Below, piece by piece: positions 7,938 to 15,675 of a stretch of 64,000 bases of DNA. Source of the stretch: Acidimicrobiia bacterium (GTDB lineage: Bacteria; Acidobacteriota; Vicinamibacteria; Vicinamibacterales; UBA2999); the NCBI GenBank assembly GCA_016871275.1, contig VFZG01000002.1, positions 62,001 through 126,000 of the forward strand. The letters run 5' to 3'. The notes below the pieces were generated by a model. That model had not been told where the DNA came from, did not search any database, and saw only the letters and a program-made list of their open reading frames with translations. Within the stretch, counting starts at the first letter, position 1. The number at the start of each line of letters is the position of its first letter. A program made the position numbers and the translations under genes.

Positions 7938-8613
7938 CTCTACCCTCGTTCTCCTGTCGGGCGGCCTGGACAGCGCCGTGCTGGCCGCGCATGAAGCGCA
8001 GACGGCGGCCGTGCATCCGGTGTACGTCAGCGTCGGCCTGGCGTGGGAGGACGCCGAGATCGCGATGCTCGAACGCCTGCTCGGGTCGCCGGCCTTCGCG
8101 CGCAATGTGGCGCCGCTGTCGCGGATATCGTTCACGATGCGCGATGTCTATGCGCCAACCCACTGGGCGATTCGCGGCGTGCCCCCGGCCTACGACACGT
8201 CGGATGAAGACGTCTATCTGGCGGGCCGTAACCTGGTGCTGCTCACCAAGGCCGCAGTGGTGGCGGCGAAATTGAAGGCGCATCGCATCGCGCTCGGACC
8301 ACTGGCCGGTAATCCGTTTCCCGACGCGCGCCCGGAGTTCTTCAGCACGATGTCGGCCGCGATGTCGCTCGGTCTCGATCACCCGATTGAAGTCGTGGCG
8401 CCGTTTCTCACGTGGGAGAAGGACGCGGTGATCCGGCGGGGCGCCGGGCTTGGCGTGCCGCTCGAACTCACCTTGTCGTGCATGAATCCTGTCGTCACCG
8501 GCGGGCTGCCGCAACACTGCGGCCTGTGCAGCAAGTGCCGTGAGCGTCGCGACGCCTTCGCCGCGGCCGGCGTGACCGACCCGAGCCGCTACGCGAATCG
8601 CTCGCCGCGCTAG
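7933..8613 (+). CDS. queC: 7-cyano-7-deazaguanine synthase (QueC), non-standard start
   Basis: ATP-dependent conversion of 7-carboxy-7-deazaguanine to preQ0. The PP-loop LLSGGLDSAV lies at 7951-7980, upstream of the first ATG/GTG/TTG in the frame, so the gene must start before 7978. The frame is open back to 7915 but contains no ATG, GTG or TTG; CTG at 7933 is the only near-cognate candidate and gives 226 residues, the normal QueC length. The C-terminal zinc site is present (CMNPVV, then CGLCSKCRERRDAF). No queD, queE or queF lies in the window. The start is uncertain; the function is well supported. Confidence 0.85.
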   Translation: MTSTLVLLSGGLDSAVLAAHEAQTAAVHPVYVSVGLAWEDAEIAMLERLLGSPAFARNVAPLSRISFTMRDVYAPTHWAIRGVPPAYDTSDEDVYLAGRNLVLLTKAAVVAAKLKAHRIALGPLAGNPFPDARPEFFSTMSAAMSLGLDHPIEVVAPFLTWEKDAVIRRGAGLGVPLELTLSCMNPVVTGGLPQHCGLCSKCRERRDAFAAAGVTDPSRYANRSPR

Positions 8614-9953
8614 CGGGCCTTCATCAAGTGCGTCGCAACCGCGTGATAGGCGGGCAGCGACGTCGGATCCAGGTTGACGTTGCCGGCCAGCGGATGCGAG
8701 GCGAACCGGGCGATCACCATCTCCGCGGCCGGATCGATATAGATCGCCTGGCCGTGGATGCCGCGCGCCATGTAGGCGCCGTGCTCGTTGTGCGACACCC
8801 ACCACATGCTTCGGTAACTCCAGCCTGGGAGCGTTTTGTAGCCGGCGGATGCGAATCGCGCACGATCGCCGCCCTTGCGAATGTCGTCCACCACGGCTTT
8901 CGGGACGATCTGGTGGCCGTTGAAGCGGCCATCAAGGCGCATCGCCTCGCCGAACCGAGCCATGTCGCGGAGCGTCACATTGAAGCCGGCACCCGCGAAT
9001 TCCGAGCTGGTCGAATCGATGCTGAAGTAGCCGTCCTGCTCGGCGCCGAGCTTCGCCTGCACGCGTTCGTGGAGCAGCTGACTCAGCGACTGGCCGGTGA
9101 CACGTCTGAGCACGAAACCAAGCGCCTCGGTGTTCGGTGTCTGGTAGATGAAGTCGCCGCCGTGCTGGCCGAGCCTCTTCACCCCGGCCAGGTACTCGAG
9201 GTACGACTGCGGGCCGCTGTAGCCGGCCGGACGCGCGAGGAAACCACCGGCGCGCGTGTAGTTCCAGGTGGGCGAACGCAGATCGGTGTAGTCCTCCGAG
9301 TAGTCCAGGCCGGTGCGCATGTCGAGCACCTGGCGCACCGTGGCATCGCCGAACGCGCTGGCGGCGAGCTCGGGGACGTATGTCGCCACCGGCGCGTTCT
9401 CATCGATGACGCCGTCAACGATCATTGCTGCCGCGAGCATGGCGACGTACGACTTGGTGACCGAATACGCGATGTGCGGCTTCTCCGGCGTCAGCACGCC
9501 ACAATAGCGCTCGTAAACAATCCTGCCGCGATGCAAGACGAGAATGCCGTCGGTGTAATTGTGGTCGAGCGATTGCGCCCAGGTGATCGATGCGGTCCAA
9601 CCGATCGGCTGGAACGTCACGGCGTCGATGTCGGCCCGCTCCGCCCGCGGCAGAGCGGCGACCGGCCCGTCGCCGCGCGCGACCACCAACGTCGGCATCA
9701 GTTGCCGGATGTGCGACCACGACCAGCGCGTTTGCGGAAACCTGAACCAGCTGTCGTCAGCCCACTGAATCAATTTGTCCGGCGGTGGCGGCGAGCCGAC
9801 CATCCACTTCATCGCCACGGGATCGGTCGCGCGAGCGTCGGGATACACAGGGGCGGGTGCCTGATCGGCCATGGTCGCGGCCGAGCATACCGCTGCCAGG
9901 CCAATTGCGGCTAGACGGGCCGGCCCGCGCCGGAGCGGAGTGGCGCGGTCCAC
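8610..9953 (-). CDS. Exported serine hydrolase, class C beta-lactamase fold
   Basis: Penicillin-binding-protein-like serine hydrolase (family of esterases, NylB-type amidases and class C beta-lactamases). The start was set at GTG 9953, giving a positively charged N-terminus and hydrophobic signal ARLAAIGLAAVCSAATMA. The catalytic SxxK is SVTK, in AYSVTKSYVAMLAA. A Tyr-centred second motif is seen in FIYQTPNTEALG, and GIHGQAIYIDP resembles the third motif. The stop overlaps the end of queC by 4 bases on the opposite strand. Substrate unknown; a beta-lactam role should not be assumed. Confidence 0.83.
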   Translation of the reverse strand: MDRATPLRRGPARLAAIGLAAVCSAATMADQAPAPVYPDARATDPVAMKWMVGSPPPPDKLIQWADDSWFRFPQTRWSWSHIRQLMPTLVVARGDGPVAALPRAERADIDAVTFQPIGWTASITWAQSLDHNYTDGILVLHRGRIVYERYCGVLTPEKPHIAYSVTKSYVAMLAAAMIVDGVIDENAPVATYVPELAASAFGDATVRQVLDMRTGLDYSEDYTDLRSPTWNYTRAGGFLARPAGYSGPQSYLEYLAGVKRLGQHGGDFIYQTPNTEALGFVLRRVTGQSLSQLLHERVQAKLGAEQDGYFSIDSTSSEFAGAGFNVTLRDMARFGEAMRLDGRFNGHQIVPKAVVDDIRKGGDRARFASAGYKTLPGWSYRSMWWVSHNEHGAYMARGIHGQAIYIDPAAEMVIARFASHPLAGNVNLDPTSLPAYHAVATHLMKAR

Positions 9954-10129
9954 GCCCCGAACACTACCGTGAGCAGAGCCGGATCGCGCTGGTGGCCGCC
10001 GGCCTGGGTTGCCGTGTGCTGCCACGGCTCGGCCACGGTGCGGTGCCAAAGGGAGTCACCGTGGTGCCCTCGCCGGTGCGAATCTGGATGTCGCCGCCGA
10101 GCCGGACGGTCGCAAACCTCATGGCTACC
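9953..10129 (+). pseudogene. Possible C-terminal remnant of a LysR-type regulator
   Basis: One frame reads EHYREQSRIALVAAGLGCRV, then LPRLGHGAVPKGVTVVP and SRTVANLMA. This resembles the end of a LysR effector domain, where an A-x-VAAGLG-x-x-LLP block is followed by a GV-x-V strand and a terminal R-x-V-x-x-L helix. There is no upstream HTH; the serine hydrolase start region occupies that place. The stretch fills most of the 236-base gap before nagA. I see it as a decayed fragment, with limited confidence. Confidence 0.33.
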
Positions 10130-10189
10130 CCTTGCCCTCCAAAGCCTTGGCGCCCGGCGCGTCTGCGGCCGCGCAAGACCCAGGGAGAA

Positions 10190-11368
10190 TCAGGACATCA
10201 GACGGCCCGCCACCCAGGTTTGTTTCACGCGAAGCTGACGGTCCATGACCACCAGATCGGCCTGATGTCCGGCCGCAATCGCACCGTTGCCGCCCCGCCC
10301 GAGCGCTTCGCAGGGCGTGGCTGAACACATCCGCGACGCCTCACCAATCGTGAAGCCGAGGCGCACCAGCGTCCGGAAGGCGCCGTCCATGGTCAGCACG
10401 CTGCCGGCCAGCGTCCCATCGCGCAGCAGCGCCGTTCGTTCGCCGGCGACGATCTGCTGGTCGCCAAGCCGAGCCGTCGATCCAACCGGCAGGCCGGCCA
10501 CGGCCGTGCCGTCGGTAATCGCCATCACGTGTGAGGTCGACTTGCTGCGAATCGCAAGCGCGATGAGCGACGGGTGCACGTGGTGGCCGTCGCAAATGAT
10601 CTCCGCGGACACCAGGTTCGACTCCAGCACCGCGCCGACCACCCCCGGCGATCGCGACGTGATCGACGACATGCGGTTGAACAGATGCGTGGCATGACGC
10701 GCGCCGGCGTCGATCGCGGCCTTGGCTTCTTCGTAGGTGGCCCCGCTGTGCCCGATCGACACGCGGTGGCCTGCCCCTACCAGGTCGCGTACGAGATCGA
10801 GACCGCCGGGCATTTCCGGGGCGAGCGTGACGATGCCGACACTCGAACGATAGGAGACGATCGCTTGCAGGATCTCGTGCCCGGCGAAATCGCCTTCGGG
10901 CCGCGTCCGGTCCGGTTTGTACGATCTCAGGCAGTGCACCGGCTGCGCGCCGTTCCACTCAGGATTGATGAAGTTGCTCTCGAGGTGCGCAGGCAGCACG
11001 CGCGCCGCAGCCGGATCGGGCGCCGCCTGCGCCGCAGCTACGGCAGACAGGAACGTGGTCAGCCTGGCAGGTGAGCACGCCACTGACGTCGGGCAGAACG
11101 CCGTGACGCCGTACTTGGGCAGCTTCGCGGCGACCCTCGCCACCGCATCCGGGCCGTCGAGCACGTCGACGCCCTCCACGCCATGCACGTGCACGTCGAC
11201 GAATCCGGGCAGGACGAGGTATCCCGGCAGCTCGATGATCTCGTCGCCGGGCAGCGGCTCTCCCGGGTGTGGAACGACGTCTTCGATGAGGCCGTCGTTG
11301 ATGCGGAGGGTCGCGCCGGTGATGACGCGATCCTCGATGACGAGATCTGCGCCCCTGAGCGCGATCAT
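10190..11368 (-). CDS. nagA: N-acetylglucosamine-6-phosphate deacetylase
   Basis: Amidohydrolase of 392 residues that deacetylates GlcNAc-6-P in amino-sugar recycling. The metal motif DVHVHG (His 60 and 62) is followed by the metal-ligand glutamate in AHLESNFINP, SIGHSGATYEEA, ATHLFNRMS and the catalytic aspartate in AITDGTAVAG. All family landmarks are present and the length is normal. The ATG overlaps the TGA of a 35-codon ORF (ATGA), so translation is probably coupled to it. No nagB or PTS gene is nearby. Confidence 0.94.
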   Translation of the reverse strand: MIALRGADLVIEDRVITGATLRINDGLIEDVVPHPGEPLPGDEIIELPGYLVLPGFVDVHVHGVEGVDVLDGPDAVARVAAKLPKYGVTAFCPTSVACSPARLTTFLSAVAAAQAAPDPAAARVLPAHLESNFINPEWNGAQPVHCLRSYKPDRTRPEGDFAGHEILQAIVSYRSSVGIVTLAPEMPGGLDLVRDLVGAGHRVSIGHSGATYEEAKAAIDAGARHATHLFNRMSSITSRSPGVVGAVLESNLVSAEIICDGHHVHPSLIALAIRSKSTSHVMAITDGTAVAGLPVGSTARLGDQQIVAGERTALLRDGTLAGSVLTMDGAFRTLVRLGFTIGEASRMCSATPCEALGRGGNGAIAAGHQADLVVMDRQLRVKQTWVAGRLMS

Positions 11369-11472
11369 AGGCGCGCGGCGGCCACGGCCGTGATCTTCGT
11401 GCCCTTGGGGGCGACCGGCGCCAGGCGGGCCATGCCACCGGACACATCAACGCCAAGCGTGACGTCACTCAT
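11365..11472 (-). CDS. 35-residue ORF coupled at both ends (unknown; possible ROK-kinase vestige)
   Basis: A small frame runs from ATG 11472 to TGA 11365. It overlaps the stop of the PIN-like gene by ATGA and the start of nagA by ATGA, so three frames form one coupled chain. The peptide begins MSDVTLGVDVSGG, continues with a GTKI block, and ends with AAARL. The LGVDVSGG and GTKI pieces recall the N-terminal phosphate loop (LGVDxGGTK) of ROK-family sugar kinases, which would fit next to nagA, but the match is short. It could be a leader peptide or a remnant. Confidence 0.42.
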   Translation of the reverse strand: MSDVTLGVDVSGGMARLAPVAPKGTKITAVAAARL

Positions 11473-11900
11473 TTCGCAATCGGCCGATTATCCCCGGAAC
11501 CCCAGTCAGAGTGCGCGTGCAGTTTGCGTCCGTCAAGGGGCAATGGGCCGCCGATGAACAGTTGCGCGTCGAGCCGTGCCAGCAAATCGGCCAGCCCGCG
11601 TTCGTCCGGCGCGGCGAGCACCAGCACGCCGGAGCCGAGTTCGGGCGGGAACGTGCGGTCGTCGAGATAGTCACGATCGAGGGTGATGAGCGTGCGGCGC
11701 AGTTGACGCGCCAGGCGGTAGTGCTCGGTATCGCGCGCCCGGCGAAGGTCAGGATGATCCATCACGAACAATACGTCCCACCGCAACCGCTCGCGCATGT
11801 ACGCCACGATGCCGGCGGGAACGTTGGCGTCGGCGTAGACACGCGGGCGATTGCTCACCGCGTCTGCCACCGGCCCGAGCTCGCTCCACAGCGTCCCCAT
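11469..11900 (-). CDS. DUF5615-like PIN-fold protein
   Basis: Protein of 143 residues with the pattern of DUF5615/Mut7-C PIN-like domains. It has an early acidic strand (VYADANVPAGIVAYMRERL), a central DHPDLRRARDTEHYRLARQ and an acidic LITLDRDYLDD motif, which would form the metal site of a nuclease fold. A strand GVLVLAAPDE follows. Such proteins are often the toxin-like half of VapBC-type pairs, but no antitoxin gene is adjacent. The stop overlaps the following 35-codon ORF. The fold is fairly likely; activity is unknown. Confidence 0.68.
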   Translation of the reverse strand: MGTLWSELGPVADAVSNRPRVYADANVPAGIVAYMRERLRWDVLFVMDHPDLRRARDTEHYRLARQLRRTLITLDRDYLDDRTFPPELGSGVLVLAAPDERGLADLLARLDAQLFIGGPLPLDGRKLHAHSDWGSGDNRPIAK

Positions 11901-11904
11901 AGTG

Positions 11905-11925
11905 GTTGCTGGTTGCTGGTTAGTC
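11905..11925 (+). repeat. Heptanucleotide repeat GGTTGCT x2 + GGTTAGT
   Basis: Three tandem 7-base units in the 32-base space between two minus-strand genes. The design (about three heptamers) is the same as the pair of arrays at 22271-22310, with a different unit sequence. Confidence 0.6.
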
Positions 11926-11932
11926 GCGTTCT

Positions 11933-13063
11933 CTAGCCGTTCCTCTTGGCCTTCTTCTTGATCTCCCGCCGCGCCTCCTTCTCGAGCTCGGCGACCAGTT
12001 GCGCGCGCTGGCCCAACAGCGCCTTGCGCTGACGCTTGCCGTTCTTGTGGCCGACGGCGTACTCACAGAACAACGGGAAGGCAATCGTCGAATCGCAGTA
12101 CGCCACCGCGGTGTCCGGCAGCACGCCGGGATTGACTTTGCCCCAGCTGACGGCTTCGGCCGGCGTGGCGCCCGACAATCCACCCCACACCACGGAATCG
12201 GTGGTGATCTGGATGAAGTAGTCGTTGCCGCCCTTGAGGATCCCGTAGACCTCCCACAGCGTCGGCTGTCCCTGGAGGTAGAAGTTCTTCGGCGATCCGC
12301 CGCCCAGGATCACGCAGCCGTTCTTCTCGGCGGCGCGAATGATGGCGCAGACTTCGTTGACGTCCTGGTTGGGGTCGACCTGCAGCGTGCTGCGATTGAT
12401 CAGCTCGTGATAGGCGACGTTCATGCCGATCGAGCTGTCGCCCGGCGACGAGGTATAGATCGGCACGCCGAACCTGGCCGCGGCTGCGACCATCGAGTAC
12501 GACGCGCAGCCCGGACGGACCTTCAGCAGGTGGCGGCCAAGCGCCTCGTGCAGGTCGGCCGACGACACCGGGCCTTCCATCCCGCTCTTGACGAGGAAGT
12601 CACGGATGAACGTGTCGGTGTCGAGCAGCACTTGTGCCGGGAACAGCACGTCGTAGATGCGAATGACACCTTCGCGGTACAGCACGCGATCGTCCACGAA
12701 CGGCGAGCCGCGGCGCAGCGTGAAGTTCAAGGCGTAGTGCAGATCGTGATAGAGGTTGGCGCCGGTGCTGATGATGAAGTCGATCAAGCCGCGCGCCATC
12801 AGCGAGATCACGCAGCCGCCCAGCCCGGCCGGCGTCATCGCGCCGGCGATCGTGAGCGCGATGGTCGTGTCGTGCTGCTTCGACAGCATCTTGTCGCTGT
12901 AGATGCGGCACGCTTCGCCCAGGCGCGCGGCGTTGAAGGCCTGGAAGCCCTCGTCGATCAGGTGACGCACCGCGGCGCTGCCCTTCGGACGGTAGTAACG
13001 GATTGGCTGGCCTGCCAGGAACGATTTCGCGCCCTTCGGCGCGCCGGGGGAACGGTACGGCAT
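11933..13063 (-). CDS. Deoxyhypusine synthase family protein (homospermidine synthase-like)
   Basis: Bacterial member (376 residues) of the deoxyhypusine synthase family, which transfers the aminobutyl group of spermidine through an enzyme-lysine imine. NAD-binding and active-site blocks are present: ISTGANLYHDLHY, YTSSPGDSSIGMN, then ILGGGSPKNF with the lysine (residue 259) at the place of the catalytic lysine, and TPAEAVSWGK near the end. Bacteria lack the eIF5A substrate of the eukaryotic enzyme; some bacterial homologues make homospermidine, so a polyamine role is the best guess. The basic C-terminus (KKKAKRNG) is unremarkable. It is divergent from the PH-domain gene. Confidence 0.86.
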   Translation of the reverse strand: MPYRSPGAPKGAKSFLAGQPIRYYRPKGSAAVRHLIDEGFQAFNAARLGEACRIYSDKMLSKQHDTTIALTIAGAMTPAGLGGCVISLMARGLIDFIISTGANLYHDLHYALNFTLRRGSPFVDDRVLYREGVIRIYDVLFPAQVLLDTDTFIRDFLVKSGMEGPVSSADLHEALGRHLLKVRPGCASYSMVAAAARFGVPIYTSSPGDSSIGMNVAYHELINRSTLQVDPNQDVNEVCAIIRAAEKNGCVILGGGSPKNFYLQGQPTLWEVYGILKGGNDYFIQITTDSVVWGGLSGATPAEAVSWGKVNPGVLPDTAVAYCDSTIAFPLFCEYAVGHKNGKRQRKALLGQRAQLVAELEKEARREIKKKAKRNG

Positions 13064-13085
13064 CGCTTTAGGTTAGCATCTGGGC

Positions 13086-13550
13086 GTGGCGGACGGCCTC
13101 TGGATTCCCACGGCGGGCGTGTTGGCCGCCATCATCGTGGCGCTGGTGTTGCTGTTCTGGTGGAAGGGGCAACCCTTTACGCAGGGCGACGTGTTCCGCG
13201 CCAGCCGCCTGTCGCGCGGCAACCGGCTCTTTCCGACCCAGGTGCTCATCACATCCACCTCGGTGGTTCACTACACGCCGGAGCTGATCGGCCGAAAAGA
13301 GCATTCGATCCATATGGCCCATGTGGCCTCGGTCAGCATCGATACCAACCTGTTGTTTTCCGACGTCCTGATTGAAACCACCGGCGGCGCCTCGCCGATC
13401 GTGTGCCACGGCCATCGCAAGCGCGATGCGGTGCGAATGAAGCAGCTGATCGAGCAGTACCAAACGCAGTTTTACCGCACGCCGGGCAACGGCCGTCCTG
13501 CCGAAGGCCGCGTCGCCGCCGGCGGTGCAGGAGACGCGGGGCGTGGATGA
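13086..13550 (+). CDS. Membrane-anchored PH-like domain protein
   Basis: Protein of 154 residues with one N-terminal transmembrane helix (TAGVLAAIIVALVLLFWW) and a cytosolic domain with the strand pattern of bacterial pleckstrin-like domains (VLITSTSVVHYTPEL, then HVASVSIDTN, then a C-terminal helix RDAVRMKQLIEQY). The tail is Gly/Ala-rich and disordered. The GTG start lies 22 bases from the divergent DHS-like gene. Its end overlaps the start of the sigma-54 activator gene, so the two are probably co-expressed. The family call is from pattern only. Confidence 0.65.
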   Translation: MADGLWIPTAGVLAAIIVALVLLFWWKGQPFTQGDVFRASRLSRGNRLFPTQVLITSTSVVHYTPELIGRKEHSIHMAHVASVSIDTNLLFSDVLIETTGGASPIVCHGHRKRDAVRMKQLIEQYQTQFYRTPGNGRPAEGRVAAGGAGDAGRG

Positions 13551-14895
13551 TGTGACTGGTGCCGCGCGGCGCGCCAGCGCAGGGGCCCCGCGTTCCCAGT
13601 CGCCCGATCTCGACACCCGCTTCAAGTCGCTGGTCCAGTCGCCGCTCCGCGCCGGCATCCTGCGCTTCCTGAGCGCCCGGCCCGGCGAAGCCTTCGATAT
13701 CGACGCGATGATGCAGGTCTTCGGCCGGATGCGCCTCGACGTGGACAACTGCGTGCGCGAGCTGGTGAAGTTCGGCGTCATCAAGACGATCGGCGGCGAT
13801 CCGCCAACCTATGGCGCGACCCGGCCGGAACAGGAGCCGGTCGCTCGCCTGCTGGAGACCTTCCTCGAGGGCCGCGCCAATCTCGGCATCGAGGAGTCGT
13901 CGCCGTCGGTGCAGCGGTTCCGCGAAATGATCGGCCGCGACGAGAAGATGCTGGCCATCTTCGAGTGGATTCGCACCGCCGCCCAATCCGACATCTCGGT
14001 GCTGATCCTCGGCCCGACCGGCGCCGGCAAGGAAGTCGTGGCGCGCATGATCCACGAGTTGTCGCGGCGCGGGCCGGAGAATTTCCAGGCGGTCAACTGC
14101 GCCGCTCTCCCCGACAGCCTGTTCGAGTCGGAGGTCTTCGGCTACGAGAAAGGCGCCTTCACCGGCGCGCACGATCGCAAACCGGGCCGGCTGGAAATGG
14201 CCAACGGCGGTACGCTGTTCCTGGATGAAGTCGGCGACCTGTCGCTGATGGCGCAAGCCAAGCTGCTGCGCGTCCTCGAGGAGCGCCGCTTCGAGCGCCT
14301 CGGCGGCAACCGATCGATCCACGTGGACTTCCGGCTGATCTCGGCAACCAACCGGCCGCTCGATATGTTCGTGCGCGAAAGAGGCTTCCGCGAGGATCTC
14401 TACTACCGCATCAACGCGTTCGCGATTCGCCTGCCCTCGCTGCGCGAACGCGTCGTCGACATCCCGGTGCTCGCCGGCCGGTTCCTGGCGCGTCACTGCG
14501 CGGCCAACGGCTTACCGCTCGACGCCAAGCAATTCACGCCGGAGGCACAGGATCTGCTCTCGTCGTACCATTGGCCCGGTAACATTCGCGAGCTCGAGAG
14601 CACCGTGTCGCGCGCGGCCCTCTCGGCAACCGGGCGATCGATTCGCGCGGCCGACATTGAATTCCTTCACGGTCACGCCATGCCGCGAGCCGACGAAAGC
14701 TCGACGCGCCTCCCTTCGCTGCGCGATGCCGAGCGCGCGCACATCATTCGGGTGCTCGAGGCGACCAACTGGAACAAGCTCGAAGCCGCCAAGGTGCTCG
14801 ATATCAGCCGCGGCACGCTCTACCGGAAGATTGAGGAATACGGCCTCGAGCCTTCCGGGGGTGGCGGAGGTCGCCGCGGTCGGCCAACCGCCTGA
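13543..14895 (+). CDS. Sigma-54-dependent transcriptional activator
   Basis: Bacterial enhancer-binding protein. After a short disordered start comes a winged-helix-like N-terminal domain (about 30-110) in place of a receiver domain, so its signal is not a classical phosphorelay. The AAA+ domain has Walker A GPTGAGKE, the sigma-54 loop GAFTGA, Walker B GGTLFLDEVG, and the sensor/arginine-finger region SATNRPLDMFVRERGFREDL. A Fis-type HTH ends the protein (LEAAKVLDISRGTLYRKI). GTG 13543 is preferred because AGGAG ends 9 bases before it; GTG 13525 and 13552 are also possible. The target promoters are not apparent here. Confidence 0.88.
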   Translation: MDDVTGAARRASAGAPRSQSPDLDTRFKSLVQSPLRAGILRFLSARPGEAFDIDAMMQVFGRMRLDVDNCVRELVKFGVIKTIGGDPPTYGATRPEQEPVARLLETFLEGRANLGIEESSPSVQRFREMIGRDEKMLAIFEWIRTAAQSDISVLILGPTGAGKEVVARMIHELSRRGPENFQAVNCAALPDSLFESEVFGYEKGAFTGAHDRKPGRLEMANGGTLFLDEVGDLSLMAQAKLLRVLEERRFERLGGNRSIHVDFRLISATNRPLDMFVRERGFREDLYYRINAFAIRLPSLRERVVDIPVLAGRFLARHCAANGLPLDAKQFTPEAQDLLSSYHWPGNIRELESTVSRAALSATGRSIRAADIEFLHGHAMPRADESSTRLPSLRDAERAHIIRVLEATNWNKLEAAKVLDISRGTLYRKIEEYGLEPSGGGGGRRGRPTA

Positions 14896-14930
14896 GGCTC
14901 CTCTCCGGCGTGTCTTTCTTGTCATATGTT

Positions 14931-14970
14931 GACAAGCCCGATAGCCGGATCGCCCGACAGCCCGACCGCC
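14931..14970 (+). repeat. Octanucleotide array, five units of CGACNGCC type
   Basis: Five consecutive 8-base units (GACAAGCC, CGATAGCC, GGATCGCC, CGACAGCC, CGACCGCC) occupy the space between two convergent genes and end 6 bases before the stop codon of the minus-strand reductase. The same 5 x 8 layout recurs at 31765-31804 and 53221-53260. Confidence 0.65.
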
Positions 14971-14976
14971 CGGCTC

Positions 14977-15675
14977 TCAATACTGTTCGACCAGGACTTG
15001 TGAGGCGCCGACGCCAAGTTGCGCGAGCAGTGCGCGCGTGTCTTCGACCAGCTGGGGCGGGCCGCAGACCAGGCACACGCTCTCGGATGACGGCAGCGCC
15101 TCCTGCAACATCTCGAGACTGATTCGGCCGCGGCGGCCCGGCCAGTCTGCGGGCTCTTCGCGCGTCACCGTGAAGTAGGTGGCAATGCGGCCGGCCGATT
15201 CCAGTGCGGCCAGCTCAGCGCGAAACGCGAATTCATCCACGGCGCGCGCGCTGTACACCACCGCAATCGGTTGGGTGACGGCACGCGCCAGGTGCTGCAT
15301 CAGCATCGAGCGCAACGGCGCAATGCCGGTGCCGCCCGCCACGAACAGCGGCGGCCGATCCATCGCGGCGGCCGGCAGGCCGAACGACCCGAACGGACCG
15401 TCGATGTCGAGCGGCGTGCCCGGCGCGGCCCGCTCAAGATGCGGATCCAGCCCACCGTTGTCTTCGACCTGCACCAGCAGCTGCATCACCCCCGATGTCT
15501 CGACTTCCCAGGGAGCGGAGGCAATCGAGTACGGCTTGCGCAACGGCGATCCCCTGAGACCCAGCATCACCGCCTGGCCGGCCGTAAACGCAAACTCCGC
15601 GGCACGCACATCGAGATGAAGGATGCGCGTCCGCGGAGTCGCGAGGGTCACTTGCCGAACCGGAACGGTAATCAC
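14977..15675 (-). CDS. Ferredoxin-NADP reductase-type FAD/NAD(P) oxidoreductase
   Basis: Flavoprotein of 232 residues with the FNR two-domain layout. The FAD-binding RKPYSIAS motif is at about residues 47-54, the NAD(P) loop is VAGGTGIAPLRSM, and CLVCGPPQLVEDT lies near the C-terminus. There is no iron-sulfur domain, so its electron partner must be another protein. It could be a dihydroorotate-dehydrogenase-type electron subunit, a flavodoxin reductase or an oxygenase reductase. Its ATG overlaps the fabI stop by 4 bases, suggesting co-transcription with fatty-acid synthesis. Confidence 0.85.
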   Translation of the reverse strand: MITVPVRQVTLATPRTRILHLDVRAAEFAFTAGQAVMLGLRGSPLRKPYSIASAPWEVETSGVMQLLVQVEDNGGLDPHLERAAPGTPLDIDGPFGSFGLPAAAMDRPPLFVAGGTGIAPLRSMLMQHLARAVTQPIAVVYSARAVDEFAFRAELAALESAGRIATYFTVTREEPADWPGRRGRISLEMLQEALPSSESVCLVCGPPQLVEDTRALLAQLGVGASQVLVEQY

